Below are positions 32,503 through 40,873 of a stretch of 64,000 bases of DNA, piece after piece. Numbering within the stretch: the first letter of the stretch is position 1; every line of letters begins with the position of its first letter. The stretch is taken from NCBI RefSeq assembly GCF_900115815.1, contig NZ_FOXV01000004.1, positions 214,581 to 278,580 of the forward strand, in the 5' to 3' direction. Position numbers and translations under genes: made by a program. This DNA is from Roseivivax halotolerans. Lineage in GTDB: Bacteria; Pseudomonadota; Alphaproteobacteria; Rhodobacterales; Rhodobacteraceae. The notes beneath the pieces were generated by a model, which was not told the DNA's origin, ran no database searches, and worked only from the letters and a program-made list of their open reading frames with translations.

Positions 32503-32999
32503 GCCGTTCGCGACAGCCGCTCTTCGAGCACCTCGAACGGCACGCCGGGCTCGCCCTTGGCATCACGAATGACGAGCGAGGTTTTGACGCTGCCGACATT
32601 CGGTGCGGTGAGCAACTCTCCGGTCAGGAAGCTCTGGAAGGTCGACAAGTCGGGCGAGACGCATTTGAGGATGAAATCCACCTCGCCGTTCAGCATGTGA
32701 CATTCCCGCACGAGCGGCCAGTCCCGGCAGCGCGCTTCGAAGGCGGACAGATCCGCCTCCGCCTGGCTTTGCAGACCGACCATCGCGAACACCTGGACTT
32801 CGAAGCCGAGCGAGCGCGGATCCACATCGGCATGATACCCGCGGATGAAGCCTTGCTCCTCCAGCGCGCGCACCCGGCGCAGGCAGGGCGGTGCGGAGAT
32901 GCCGACGCGCTTGGCCAGTTCGACATTCGTCATGCGGCCATCCGCCTGCAATTCCGACAGGATCTTTCTGTCGATAGGGTCGAGCCGATGGCTGGCCAT
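32499..32999 (-). CDS. Lrp/AsnC family transcriptional regulator
   Basis: 166 residues: an N-terminal winged HTH (LDPIDRKILSELQADGRMTNVELAKRVGIS, recognition helix PPCLRRVRALEEQGFI) and a C-terminal RAM ligand domain (about 70-150). Feast/famine regulators of this kind respond to amino acids. It is divergent from trxB across 230 bp that are locally AT-rich and contain an AATAATAT-N14-ATATTATT dyad, a likely autoregulatory site. The target is unknown. Confidence 0.93.
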   Translation of the reverse strand: MASHRLDPIDRKILSELQADGRMTNVELAKRVGISAPPCLRRVRALEEQGFIRGYHADVDPRSLGFEVQVFAMVGLQSQAEADLSAFEARCRDWPLVRECHMLNGEVDFILKCVSPDLSTFQSFLTGELLTAPNVGSVKTSLVIRDAKGEPGVPFEVLEERLSRTA

Positions 33000-33056
33000 G
33001 AAGTGTCTCCCGAGGTGCGAATTTGCAGATGATATAGCAGCAATGGCGAGCTACGC

Positions 33057-33086
33057 AATAATATGTCGCGAGGCCGCAATATTATT
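33057..33086. promoter_or_regulatory. Candidate Lrp-type operator
   Basis: AATAATAT at 33057-33064 and ATATTATT at 33079-33086 form a perfect 8-bp dyad in an AT-rich patch of a GC-rich genome, 58 bp upstream of the regulator's start codon. Confidence 0.5.
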
Positions 33087-33229
33087 TCTGCGTCTGGTCA
33101 CAATGCGATGGAGGTGTGTGCCATGCGCTGAGGTGAACCCTGCGTTTCTGGGGTTTGCGCCGCGCCATCGGCATGCGTATATGCGGCCCCACGAGAAGGC
33201 AACCAGACCAGCCGGAGGACGTTCCCCCC

Positions 33230-34237
33230 ATGTCCGAGACGAAGCGCACCAAGGTTCTCATTATCGGCTCCGGCCCTGCGGGCTACACGGCGGGCGTCTA
33301 TGCCAGCCGCGCCATGCTCGATCCGATCCTCGTTCAGGGGATCGAGCCGGGCGGACAGCTCACGACGACGACCGATGTCGAGAACTGGCCGGGCGATACC
33401 GAAGTGCAGGGCCCCGACCTCATGGTGCGGATGGAAGCCCATGCCAAGGCGATGGGCACCGAGATCATCGGCGACATCATTACCGAGATAGATTTCGACA
33501 GCCGCCCCTTCATCGCCAAGAGCGATAGCGGCACCGAATACGTGGCCGATTCCATCATCCTTGCGACCGGCGCGCGCGCCAAGTGGCTCGGGCTGCCGTC
33601 GGAGGAGAAGTTCAAGGGCTTCGGCGTCTCCGCCTGCGCGACCTGCGACGGATTCTTCTACCGGGGGCAGGAGATCGTCGTCATCGGCGGCGGCAACACG
33701 GCGGTCGAGGAAGCGCTCTTCCTGACGAATTTCGCGTCGAAGGTCACGCTTGTGCACCGCAGGGACGAGCTGCGCGCCGAGAAGATCCTTCAGGACCGGC
33801 TCTTCAAGAATCCCAAGATCGAGATGCTGTGGAACCACGCTCTCGACGAGGTGACGGGCACCGAGAACCCACTCGGCGTAGAAGGCGTCCGCGTCCGCCA
33901 TGTCGAGACCGGCGAGATCACCGAGATCCCCGCGAAAGGCGTCTTCATCGCCATCGGCCACGCCCCTGCCAACGAGTTGGTGAAGGACCGGCTCGAGACG
34001 CATATGGGCGGTTACGTGGTGACGAAGCCCGACAGCACCGAGACATCGATCCCCGGCATCTTCGCGGCGGGCGATCTGACCGACCACAAGTATCGTCAGG
34101 CGGTCACGAGTGCCGGGATGGGCTGCATGGCCGCGCTCGAAGCCGAGCGCTGGCTCTCCGAGCAGGATCTCGACAGCGGCAAGGACGAGACCGAGCCCTT
34201 GGGCTACGGTGCGCCGATTGAAAGCGCCGCAGAATAA
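33230..34237 (+). CDS. trxB: Thioredoxin-disulfide reductase
   Basis: 335 residues. FAD/NADPH flavoprotein that reduces thioredoxin. FAD motif LIIGSGPAGYTAGVYASRA; redox pair Cys136-Ala-Thr-Cys139 (SACATCDGFFY); NADPH motif VVIGGGNTAVEEALFLT; C-terminal FAD motif GIFAAGDLTDHKYRQA. The ATG at 33230 follows CCGGAGGACG. A bidirectional terminator follows. The C-terminus is about 15 residues longer than E. coli TrxB. No thioredoxin gene is adjacent. Confidence 0.96.
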   Translation: MSETKRTKVLIIGSGPAGYTAGVYASRAMLDPILVQGIEPGGQLTTTTDVENWPGDTEVQGPDLMVRMEAHAKAMGTEIIGDIITEIDFDSRPFIAKSDSGTEYVADSIILATGARAKWLGLPSEEKFKGFGVSACATCDGFFYRGQEIVVIGGGNTAVEEALFLTNFASKVTLVHRRDELRAEKILQDRLFKNPKIEMLWNHALDEVTGTENPLGVEGVRVRHVETGEITEIPAKGVFIAIGHAPANELVKDRLETHMGGYVVTKPDSTETSIPGIFAAGDLTDHKYRQAVTSAGMGCMAALEAERWLSEQDLDSGKDETEPLGYGAPIESAAE

Positions 34238-34248
34238 GACGACACGAG

Positions 34249-34274
34249 AAAGGCCGCCTCTCAAGGCGGCCTTT
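34249..34274. terminator. Bidirectional terminator between trxB and ectC
   Basis: Stem AAAGGCCGCC / GGCGGCCTTT with loop TCTCAA, followed by TTCG on the plus strand. Confidence 0.85.
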
Positions 34275-34295
34275 TCGTTGTGGATAGTGATGAGC

Positions 34296-34697
34296 CTAGT
34301 GCTTCACGATGGTGCCGTCGTCTTCATATAGAGGGTAACTTCCCTCCTCGTCGTGATCCTCGGGTCCGACCAGTGACGGGCTGAAGACGCAGAGGACGGT
34401 CATGCCCTCCTCGCTCGACAGGATGTGTTTCTGGTGCTTGTCGAGGGCGTAGAGGACGCCGGGCTCGAGATCCCAAGTGCCGCCTTCGGTCAGATCCTGG
34501 ATCTGGCCTCTGCCTTCGGTGCAGATGACGGTTTCCTTGTGATTCTTGTACCACATATGCAGTTGTTGACCGGGCTTGATGTAGGTCTCGTGGACCGAGT
34601 GCCCCATCCCGTCCTTGCGCAGCGTGTACCGCTTGGAGATGAACTTGTCCTCATCGACGGCCGTTTTTTCGGCGTCGCTCTTGTGACGGATGATCAT
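34296..34697 (-). CDS. ectC: L-ectoine synthase homologue (EctC), orphan
   Basis: 133-residue cupin of the EctC family, which cyclises N-gamma-acetyl-2,4-diaminobutyrate to ectoine. Key features are present: DGMGHSVHETYIKPG, the HMWYKNHKETV block, Glu61 in CTEGRGQIQ, Tyr83 and His91 in LYALDKHQKHIL (iron ligands in characterised EctC), and DEEGSYPLY at the end. ectA, ectB and ask_ect are absent from this window. It is 18 bp downstream of an amidase gene on the same strand, so they probably form an operon. It may act on an acquired precursor or be a repurposed EctC-like cyclase. Confidence 0.85.
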   Translation of the reverse strand: MIIRHKSDAEKTAVDEDKFISKRYTLRKDGMGHSVHETYIKPGQQLHMWYKNHKETVICTEGRGQIQDLTEGGTWDLEPGVLYALDKHQKHILSSEEGMTVLCVFSPSLVGPEDHDEEGSYPLYEDDGTIVKH

Positions 34698-34715
34698 GGT
34701 CGGGTGCCTCCTTCG

Positions 34716-36137
34716 TCAGACCGTGGTGCCGGAGGGGTCCGGCACCGAGGGGAACCGCGCGGGATGCGCGCTCATGTAGGCGTGGGATGCGCGCAAGACG
34801 CGCAGATCGTCATGCTTGCCGCCGGCGAGTTGGAAGCCGACCGGCAGGCCGTCGCTGGTGAACCCGCAGGGGATCGATGCGGCAGGCTGCTGGCTAAGAT
34901 TGAACGGGTAGGTAAAGGGGGACCATTCCGTCCAATCCGTCATCTCGGAGCCCGGCGGCACATCGTGGTTCGCCTCGAAAGGCGGGATCGCGACCGAGGG
35001 CGTCATCAGGAGGTGATAGTCCTGGTTGAACTTCTCGAGCTGCTGGGTCAGCTCGGCCCGTTTCGTCAGCCCGCGAAAGAGATCGACCGCCGTCCAGTTC
35101 TCCGCCCGGATCGCGTTGTCCACGAGACCGGTGTCGAGTTTCTGCCGGTCGTTCTTCGACAGCGAGAGATAGAGGTCGCGAGACGCGGTGAACCAGATGT
35201 TCTGGAACGGCTCGATCGGGTCGCCGATATCGGGTGAGATCTCTTCAATCTCGGCCCCAAGCTCTTCGAGCTGCTGGGCGGCTTCCCGCACCCGCGAGGC
35301 GATCTGCGGATGCACGTTCGCGCAGCCAAGATCGGGGGAGAAGGCAATCCGCAGACCCTTCAGACCTTCGCCAAGGCTCGCGCCCCAATCGTCGGGCATG
35401 CCGCGCGCCGCATAAGGGTCGCGATGATCGTAGCGCCCGATCACGTTCAGCATGAGCACGGCATCCTCGACCGTGCGGGTCATCGGGCCGATATGGGACA
35501 GACTCGGCGCTTTCGCGGGGGGCCATTGCGGCGTCCAGCCGAAGGTCGGCTTGAAGCCGAACGTGCCGGTGAAAGCGGCCGGGATACGGATCGAACCGCC
35601 CGAGTCGCCGCCCTGGTGGAGCGATCCCATGTTCAGCGCCGCCGCCGCGCCCGCACCGCCCGAAGAGCCACCGGGCGTCAGCCGCGTGTCCCACGGATTG
35701 AACGTCGCGCCAAAGACGCGGTTGTCGGTCACGCCTTTCCAGCCGTATTCCGGCGTGTTCGTCTTGCCAAGGATGACGGCCCCCGCTTCGCGCAGACGCG
35801 CGGCCGGAGGGGCGTCTCGCTCGCACAGTGCGTCGCTGGTCAGCAGAGAGCCCTCGCGCGCCGGCATGCCCGCCACTTCCGTCAGATCCTTGAGCGAGAC
35901 CGGGACGCCGTCGATAGGACTCAACTGCTCGCCCCTGCCCCAACGGCGGGCGGAGGCGCGGGCCGCCTTCTCGGCACCTTCGGCATCGACATGCACATAG
36001 GCATTCACAGCGGGATTGAACCGCTCGATACGGTCCAGCGCGGCGCGGGTGGCTTCGAGCGGAGAGGCGTCGCCTGCCTCGAAGGCCGCTCCGAGTTGCG
36101 CTGCGGTGAACGTTCCAAGATCGCTTTCGTCGCTCAA
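34716..36137 (-). CDS. Amidase signature family hydrolase
   Basis: 473 residues. Amidase-signature core: catalytic Lys in VSLKDLTEVAG, then TPGGSSGGAGAAAALNMG and QGGDSGGSIRIPAAFTG with the Ser-cisSer pair; GFKPTFGWTP follows. The family hydrolyses amides (amidase, aryl acylamidase, GatA-like), but no gatC/gatB is adjacent and the sequence is not GatA-like in its C-terminal part. Start is a TTG at 36135-36137 with GGAGG five bases upstream; no ATG is suitably placed. Upstream of and apparently co-transcribed with the orphan ectC. Confidence 0.85.
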   Translation of the reverse strand: MSDESDLGTFTAAQLGAAFEAGDASPLEATRAALDRIERFNPAVNAYVHVDAEGAEKAARASARRWGRGEQLSPIDGVPVSLKDLTEVAGMPAREGSLLTSDALCERDAPPAARLREAGAVILGKTNTPEYGWKGVTDNRVFGATFNPWDTRLTPGGSSGGAGAAAALNMGSLHQGGDSGGSIRIPAAFTGTFGFKPTFGWTPQWPPAKAPSLSHIGPMTRTVEDAVLMLNVIGRYDHRDPYAARGMPDDWGASLGEGLKGLRIAFSPDLGCANVHPQIASRVREAAQQLEELGAEIEEISPDIGDPIEPFQNIWFTASRDLYLSLSKNDRQKLDTGLVDNAIRAENWTAVDLFRGLTKRAELTQQLEKFNQDYHLLMTPSVAIPPFEANHDVPPGSEMTDWTEWSPFTYPFNLSQQPAASIPCGFTSDGLPVGFQLAGGKHDDLRVLRASHAYMSAHPARFPSVPDPSGTTV

Positions 36138-36394
36138 GATCGCCTCCGTTGGTTGCGGAGGGAAAACACGCCTCTTGGAGTCAGGTTCCAAACGAGGCAC
36201 CGGGACGCCAGTTCTGCAAAGGCTCGGTTCGTTGGGAGAGGCGTTCCACGCCGATGCCGCGCTGCAGCAAATCCGCCTCATTTCCCTTGTGGCCCGCTTA
36301 GACGGCTTGCCAGCGCAGGGCGGCAGGGCTAATCCGCCGGCAAAACTGCCCTAGCGGCACGTCCGCCTCTACATTTGAAAAAGCAGAGATCGCC

Positions 36395-38113
36395 ATGAGT
36401 ATTGAATTACCCAATCTTGCCCCCCTGCCCGAGCTTTACGTCTCCTACGAGAGCGCACAGAAACTGAAAGTAGAGGCTGGCGACCTGACGAGCTGGGACC
36501 TCACCCCGCGCCAAATCTGCGATCTCGAGCTTCTGATGAACGGCGGGTTCTCCCCGCTGAAGGGTTTCCTGAGCGAGGCCGATTACGACAGCGTCGTCGA
36601 AAACATGCGCCTCGCGGATGGCTCGCTCTGGCCGATGCCGATCACGCTCGACGTCTCGGAAGCCTATGCCGACAGCATCGAGGAAGGTCAGGACATCGCC
36701 CTGCGAGACCAGGAAGGCGTTATCCTCGCCACGATGACCGTCACCGACAAATGGGTGCCCAACAAGTCGCGCGAGGCCGAGAAGGTGTTCGGCGCCGATG
36801 ACGACGCGCACCCGGCGGTGCATTACCTGCACAACACCGCCGGTAAGGTCTATCTCGGCGGTCCCGTCACCGGCATCCAGCAGCCCACGCATTACGATTT
36901 CCGCGCCGTCCGCGATACGCCGAACGAGCTGCGCGCGCGGTTCCGCAAGCTCGGCTGGCGCAAGGTCGTCGCGTTCCAGACGCGCAATCCCCTGCACCGT
37001 GCCCACCAGGAGCTGACCTTCCGCGCCGCCAAGGAAGCGCAGGCGAACCTGCTGATCCATCCGGTCGTCGGCATGACGAAGCCGGGCGATGTCGATCATT
37101 TCACCCGCGTGCGCTGCTACGAGGCGGTCCTGGACAAGTATCCCGGCTCCACCACGGCGATGAGCCTTCTGAACCTCGCGATGCGGATGGCCGGCCCCCG
37201 CGAGGCGGTCTGGCACGGGCTCATCCGCAAGAACCACGGCTGCACGCATTTCATCGTCGGTCGCGACCATGCCGGTCCCGGCAAGAACTCCGCCGGTGAG
37301 GATTTCTACGGCCCCTACGAGGCGCAGGATCTCTTCCGCGAGCATCAGGACGAGATCGGCATCGAGATGGTCGATTTCAAACACATGGTCTTCGTGCAGG
37401 AACGCGCGCAATACGAGGCCATCGACGAGATCGAGGACAAGGATCAGGTCACGATCCTGAACATCTCGGGCACCGAGCTGCGCCGCCGCCTCCAGGAAGG
37501 TCTCGAAGTGCCCGACTGGTTCTCCTTCCCCGAGGTCGTGGCGGAGCTGCGCCGCACGCGTCCGCCGCGCTCGCAGCAGGGCTTCACGGTGTTCTTCACC
37601 GGCTTCTCCGGTTCGGGCAAGTCGACCATCGCCAACGCGCTCATGGTCAAGCTGATGGAGATGGGTGGCCGCCCGGTCACGCTTCTCGATGGCGACATCG
37701 TCCGGAAGAACCTCTCCTCCGAGCTCGGCTTCTCGAAAGAGCACCGCGACCTCAACATTCGCCGCATCGGCTACGTCGCGAGCGAGATCACGAAGAACGG
37801 CGGGATCGCCATCTGCGCCCCCATCGCGCCCTATGCCGCGACGCGCCGCTCCGTCCGCGAGGAGATCGAGCAATACGGCGCCTTCGTGGAGGTGCATGTC
37901 GCAACATCGCTCGAGGAATGCGAGCGCCGTGACCGCAAGGGCCTCTACAAGCTCGCGCGCGAGGGCAAGATCAAGGAATTCACCGGGATCTCCGACCCCT
38001 ATGACGTGCCGCAGAACCCCGAACTGCGCGTCGAGACCGAAGGAACGGACGTGGACAACTGCGCCCACCAAGTGATCCTGAAGCTCGAGAGCATGGGCCT
38101 GATCGCGGGCTGA
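36395..38113 (+). CDS. Bifunctional sulfate adenylyltransferase / adenylylsulfate kinase
   Basis: 572 residues. The N-terminal ATP sulfurylase (about 1-385) has a PUA-like start, the QTRNPLHRAHQEL motif and FIVGRDHAGPG with the HxGH-like pair; the C-terminal APS kinase (about 395-572) has the P-loop GFSGSGKST and LDGDIVRKNLSSELGFSKEHR. The fusion converts sulfate to PAPS via APS. This monomeric Sat-CysC form is unrelated to the CysDN heterodimer. The gene stands alone, flanked by its own terminator, 257 bp after the divergent amidase start. Confidence 0.95.
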   Translation: MSIELPNLAPLPELYVSYESAQKLKVEAGDLTSWDLTPRQICDLELLMNGGFSPLKGFLSEADYDSVVENMRLADGSLWPMPITLDVSEAYADSIEEGQDIALRDQEGVILATMTVTDKWVPNKSREAEKVFGADDDAHPAVHYLHNTAGKVYLGGPVTGIQQPTHYDFRAVRDTPNELRARFRKLGWRKVVAFQTRNPLHRAHQELTFRAAKEAQANLLIHPVVGMTKPGDVDHFTRVRCYEAVLDKYPGSTTAMSLLNLAMRMAGPREAVWHGLIRKNHGCTHFIVGRDHAGPGKNSAGEDFYGPYEAQDLFREHQDEIGIEMVDFKHMVFVQERAQYEAIDEIEDKDQVTILNISGTELRRRLQEGLEVPDWFSFPEVVAELRRTRPPRSQQGFTVFFTGFSGSGKSTIANALMVKLMEMGGRPVTLLDGDIVRKNLSSELGFSKEHRDLNIRRIGYVASEITKNGGIAICAPIAPYAATRRSVREEIEQYGAFVEVHVATSLEECERRDRKGLYKLAREGKIKEFTGISDPYDVPQNPELRVETEGTDVDNCAHQVILKLESMGLIAG

Positions 38114-38135
38114 TCGACAGCATCGCTCAAACAAG

Positions 38136-38162
38136 AAAGGCCGCGCGAATTGCGCGGCCTTT
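38136..38162. terminator. Terminator after sat-cysC
   Basis: Stem AAAGGCCGCGC / GCGCGGCCTTT with loop GAATT, followed by TTGCG; on the minus strand the hairpin is followed by a CTTG-TTTGAG stretch, so it may also serve the convergent DUF1150 gene. Confidence 0.85.
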
Positions 38163-38185
38163 TGCGTATCGGCGGTTTGGTTCGC

Positions 38186-38413
38186 TTAGTGCACGGTCAC
38201 CGGCGCGTAGTCGTTCTGACGCGCGAGCACGAAGGCCATGTGGCGGTCCTTGACCAGCGCGAGGCGCTCACCATCGGCGCGGTGGACCGCGTAGATGGTG
38301 CCACTGCCGGACACCTGCTCGCGGACATCTTCGGGCAGATCGGCGATCTCGACGGAGCGGACATAGACTGTCCGGCCTTCATCGATCTTCGAAAAATCAA
38401 ATTCCGTATTCAT
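38186..38413 (-). CDS. DUF1150 family protein
   Basis: 75 residues, cytoplasmic, beginning MNTEFDFSKIDEGRTVYVRSV, then IADLPEDVREQV and IYAVHRADGERLALVKDRHMAFVLARQND. The DUF1150 family is known to me from alphaproteobacteria as a constant downstream neighbour of a small heat-shock gene. Here it starts four bases after the hsp20 stop, so it is co-transcribed and probably heat-inducible. Function unknown; a role connected with the small heat-shock protein is inferred only from position. Confidence 0.88.
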   Translation of the reverse strand: MNTEFDFSKIDEGRTVYVRSVEIADLPEDVREQVSGSGTIYAVHRADGERLALVKDRHMAFVLARQNDYAPVTVH

Positions 38414-38417
38414 GCTC

Positions 38418-38828
38418 TCACCCCTTCTTTATCTGGATTGTCTGCACGACGCTCTGCGGTCGGGCGACACTCAGGTCGACATGCAAGAGACCGTTCTCGA
38501 GCCGCGCCTCGCCGACTTCCACACCATCGGCCAGCACGAAGCTGCGCTGGAACTGGCGAGCGGCGATACCGCGATGCAGGTACACCCGGCCGTCATCTTC
38601 CGCGCTCTGGCGTCCTCGGATCACCAGTTGGCGGTCCTCTACGGTGATCGACAGGTCCGTTTCAGCAAATCCCGCTACGGCGAGCGTGATCCGGTAAGCG
38701 TCCCCTGCGGTACGCTCGATATTGTAAGGGGGATAGCCCTCCGAGCTTTTGGCGCTGCGTTCCAGCAGGCGCTCCAATTGCTCGAACCCAAGAAGTTGGG
38801 GATGGGTCCCCAAGGTCATTTTCGTCAT
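38418..38828 (-). CDS. Hsp20/alpha-crystallin family small heat-shock protein
   Basis: 136 residues. ATP-independent holdase. The alpha-crystallin domain spans about residues 33-125: YNIERTAGDAYRITLAVAGF, LVIRGRQS, HRGIAARQFQRSFVL, then ENGLLHVDLS. The flanking N-terminal arm has LLGFEQLERLLER typical of IbpA-like proteins. The ATG at 38826-38828 follows AGAGGA. A clear RpoH-type promoter lies 60 bp upstream, and the gene for that sigma factor is in this window. Followed directly by the DUF1150 gene. Confidence 0.93.
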   Translation of the reverse strand: MTKMTLGTHPQLLGFEQLERLLERSAKSSEGYPPYNIERTAGDAYRITLAVAGFAETDLSITVEDRQLVIRGRQSAEDDGRVYLHRGIAARQFQRSFVLADGVEVGEARLENGLLHVDLSVARPQSVVQTIQIKKG

Positions 38829-38890
38829 CGACGCATCCTCTTCGCAAGCGATCGTCTGGCAAGATCCCGTTTCGGCGATCCTGAAAGGAA

Positions 38891-38919
38891 ATATGGGGGG
38901 CAGATCGCGGCGCTGCAAG
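38891..38919 (-). promoter_or_regulatory. RpoH-type promoter of hsp20
   Basis: Minus strand CTTGCAG (plus 38913-38919), 14-bp spacer, CCCCATAT (38891-38898), against the sigma32 consensus CTTGAAA-N14-CCCCATNT. The predicted 5' leader of about 57 nt has a short UCGC/GCGA hairpin next to the AGAGGA site and could be checked as a thermosensor. Confidence 0.8.
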
Positions 38920-39004
38920 CCTCCGGCACATGCCGGGGCTATGCGTGGGCCTCCAAAAGCGGTATTTTGGTCGTCCAACGTGCAGAGATGCGACAGGGTC
39001 GGAC

Positions 39005-39229
39005 ATGAACGCCTTTTCAGATATTTCCATGAAGTCGGACGAGGTGCTGAAGGTCGAACTTGAGGTGCTCAAACGCGAGCATCGCGACCTCGACGATTCC
39101 ATCCGTGCCTTGCAGGGCACCGGGACGGCGGATGCGCTGACCTTGCAGCGCCTGAAGAAGCGCAAGCTGCAGCTGAAGGACATGATCGCCTATATCGAGG
39201 ACCGTCTGTTTCCCGACATCATTGCGTAG
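39005..39229 (+). CDS. YdcH/DUF465 family small helical protein
   Basis: 74 residues. Two long helices separated by a short turn: VLKVELEVLKREHRDLDDSIRAL and ALTLQRLKKRKLQLKDMIAYIE, the DUF465 hallmark. Function unknown; members are small coiled-coil proteins. Start ATG at 39005; a second ATG at 39029 is possible but has no ribosome site. Lies between the divergent hsp20 and purE. Confidence 0.87.
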   Translation: MNAFSDISMKSDEVLKVELEVLKREHRDLDDSIRALQGTGTADALTLQRLKKRKLQLKDMIAYIEDRLFPDIIA

Positions 39230-39277
39230 ACGGATAAGGGGCGCTAACCCGCTTCGGGCACGGATGAGGGATCAGTG

Positions 39278-39772
39278 ATGACGGGTAGCGCGATACGGGT
39301 CGGGATCATCATGGGCAGCCAGTCGGACTGGCCGACCATGAAGGAAGCCGCCGATATTCTGGACGAGCTCGGCATCGCGCACGAGGTCCGCATCGTCTCG
39401 GCCCACCGCACGCCCGACCGGCTCTGGTCCTATGGCAAGGAAGCAGCCGGACGGGGCCTCAAGGCGATCATCGCGGGCGCGGGCGGCGCGGCGCATCTGC
39501 CGGGAATGATGGCCTCCAAGACCCGCGTGCCGGTGATCGGTGTGCCGGTGCAGACCCGCGCGCTGTCGGGCGTCGACAGCCTCTATTCCATTGTCCAGAT
39601 GCCGCGCGGCTTCCCCGTGGCGACGATGGCGATCGGCGCGGCGGGCGCGGCGAATGCCGGGCTCATGGCCGCCGCGATCCTCGCCAACGAGGACGCCTCT
39701 CTCGCCGAACGGCTCGATGCCTGGCGCGAGGCGTTGTCGGCCTCGATCCCGGACGCGCCCGAGCGCGACTGA
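39278..39772 (+). CDS. purE: N5-carboxyaminoimidazole ribonucleotide mutase PurE
   Basis: 164 residues. Converts N5-CAIR to CAIR in purine synthesis. Signatures: [33 protein letters not shown] with the active-site His, and [16 protein letters not shown]. Start ATG at 39278 with GAGGG about 7 nt upstream; a GTG one codon earlier is possible. Followed after 30 bp by purK, which supplies its substrate, so the pair is an operon. Confidence 0.96.
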   Translation: MTGSAIRVGIIMGSQSDWPTMKEAADILDELGIAHEVRIVSAHRTPDRLWSYGKEAAGRGLKAIIAGAGGAAHLPGMMASKTRVPVIGVPVQTRALSGVDSLYSIVQMPRGFPVATMAIGAAGAANAGLMAAAILANEDASLAERLDAWREALSASIPDAPERD

Positions 39773-39802
39773 GACGATTTCTCGAACCCAAGGGCGAAAC
39801 GC

Positions 39803-40873
39803 ATGACCACCCCCCTTCCCCAAGGCGCGACGATCGGCATTCTCGGCGGCGGCCAACTCGGACGGATGCTATCGGTGGCGGCAGGACGGCTCGGCTTTCG
39901 CACACATATTTTCGAGCCGGGCGCGGAGCCGCCAGCAGGGCAACTTGCCCATAGCGTGACGACCGCTCCTTACGAGGATCGCGCCGCACTGACGGCCTTC
40001 GCCGAAGCCGTGGACGTCATCACCTACGAGTTCGAGAACGTGCCGACCGAGGCGCTCGATCTCTTGGGCGAGATGCGCCCGATCCGGCCAGGCCGCGAGG
40101 CGTTGCGGGTCAGCCAGGATCGCCTGGTCGAAAAGGATTTCCTGTCGGGCCTCGGCCTCTCGGTCGCGCCCTATGCCGATGTCGCGGATGCGGCCGGGCT
40201 CTCCGCCGCGATCGAAACGATCGGCGCCCCCGCAATCCTGAAGACGCGGCGCTTCGGATATGACGGCAAGGGGCAGGCACGTATCAGCCGCCCCGAAGAT
40301 GCCGAGGCCGCGCTTGCGGAACTGAAGGGCGCGCCCGCGATCCTCGAGGGCTTCGTCGCGTTCAGCCACGAGGTCTCTGTCATCGCCGCGCGCGGCAGGA
40401 CCGGCGAGGTCGCCTGTTTCGATCCCGGCGAGAATGTCCACGAGCAGGGAATCCTGCGGACGACGACCGTGCCCGCTCGCCTCACGCCCGCCCACCGGCA
40501 GGACGCGGTCTTGCTCGCGGGGCGGATTCTGAATGCGCTCGATTACGTGGGCGTGATGGGCGTCGAGCTTTTCGTTACGGCGCAGGGTCTTGTCGTGAAC
40601 GAGATCGCGCCGCGCGTGCATAATTCCGGCCACTGGACGCAGAACGGCTGCGCGGTCGACCAGTTCGAGCAGCATATCCGGGCCATTGCGGGCTGGCCAC
40701 TTGGCGATGGGGTCCGCCATGCGGACGTCGTGATGGAGAACCTCATCGGCACCGACATGGACCGCGTTCCCGCGCTATCGCAGGAGCGCGACGTCGCTCT
40801 CCACCTCTACGGCAAGTCGGAGGTGAAGCCGGGCCGCAAGATGGGCCATGTGAACCGGATCGTCAGAGGCTGA
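39803..40873 (+). CDS. purK: 5-(carboxyamino)imidazole ribonucleotide synthase PurK
   Basis: 356-residue ATP-grasp enzyme that carboxylates AIR with ATP and bicarbonate. Start IGILGGGQLGRMLSVAAGRLG; ATP-grasp segment AILKTRRFGYDGKGQARI; EGFVAFSHEVSVIAARG; VNEIAPRVHNSGHWTQNGC near the metal site. Product passes to PurE encoded just upstream. The last 11 bp overlap the convergent phnM. Confidence 0.96.
   Translation: MTTPLPQGATIGILGGGQLGRMLSVAAGRLGFRTHIFEPGAEPPAGQLAHSVTTAPYEDRAALTAFAEAVDVITYEFENVPTEALDLLGEMRPIRPGREALRVSQDRLVEKDFLSGLGLSVAPYADVADAAGLSAAIETIGAPAILKTRRFGYDGKGQARISRPEDAEAALAELKGAPAILEGFVAFSHEVSVIAARGRTGEVACFDPGENVHEQGILRTTTVPARLTPAHRQDAVLLAGRILNALDYVGVMGVELFVTAQGLVVNEIAPRVHNSGHWTQNGCAVDQFEQHIRAIAGWPLGDGVRHADVVMENLIGTDMDRVPALSQERDVALHLYGKSEVKPGRKMGHVNRIVRG

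Noticed and set aside
34716..36137. GatA subunit of the amidotransferase instead of a stand-alone amidase.
   Set aside because: No gatB or gatC is nearby and the C-terminal half does not resemble GatA; the pairing with ectC is unlike any gat operon.
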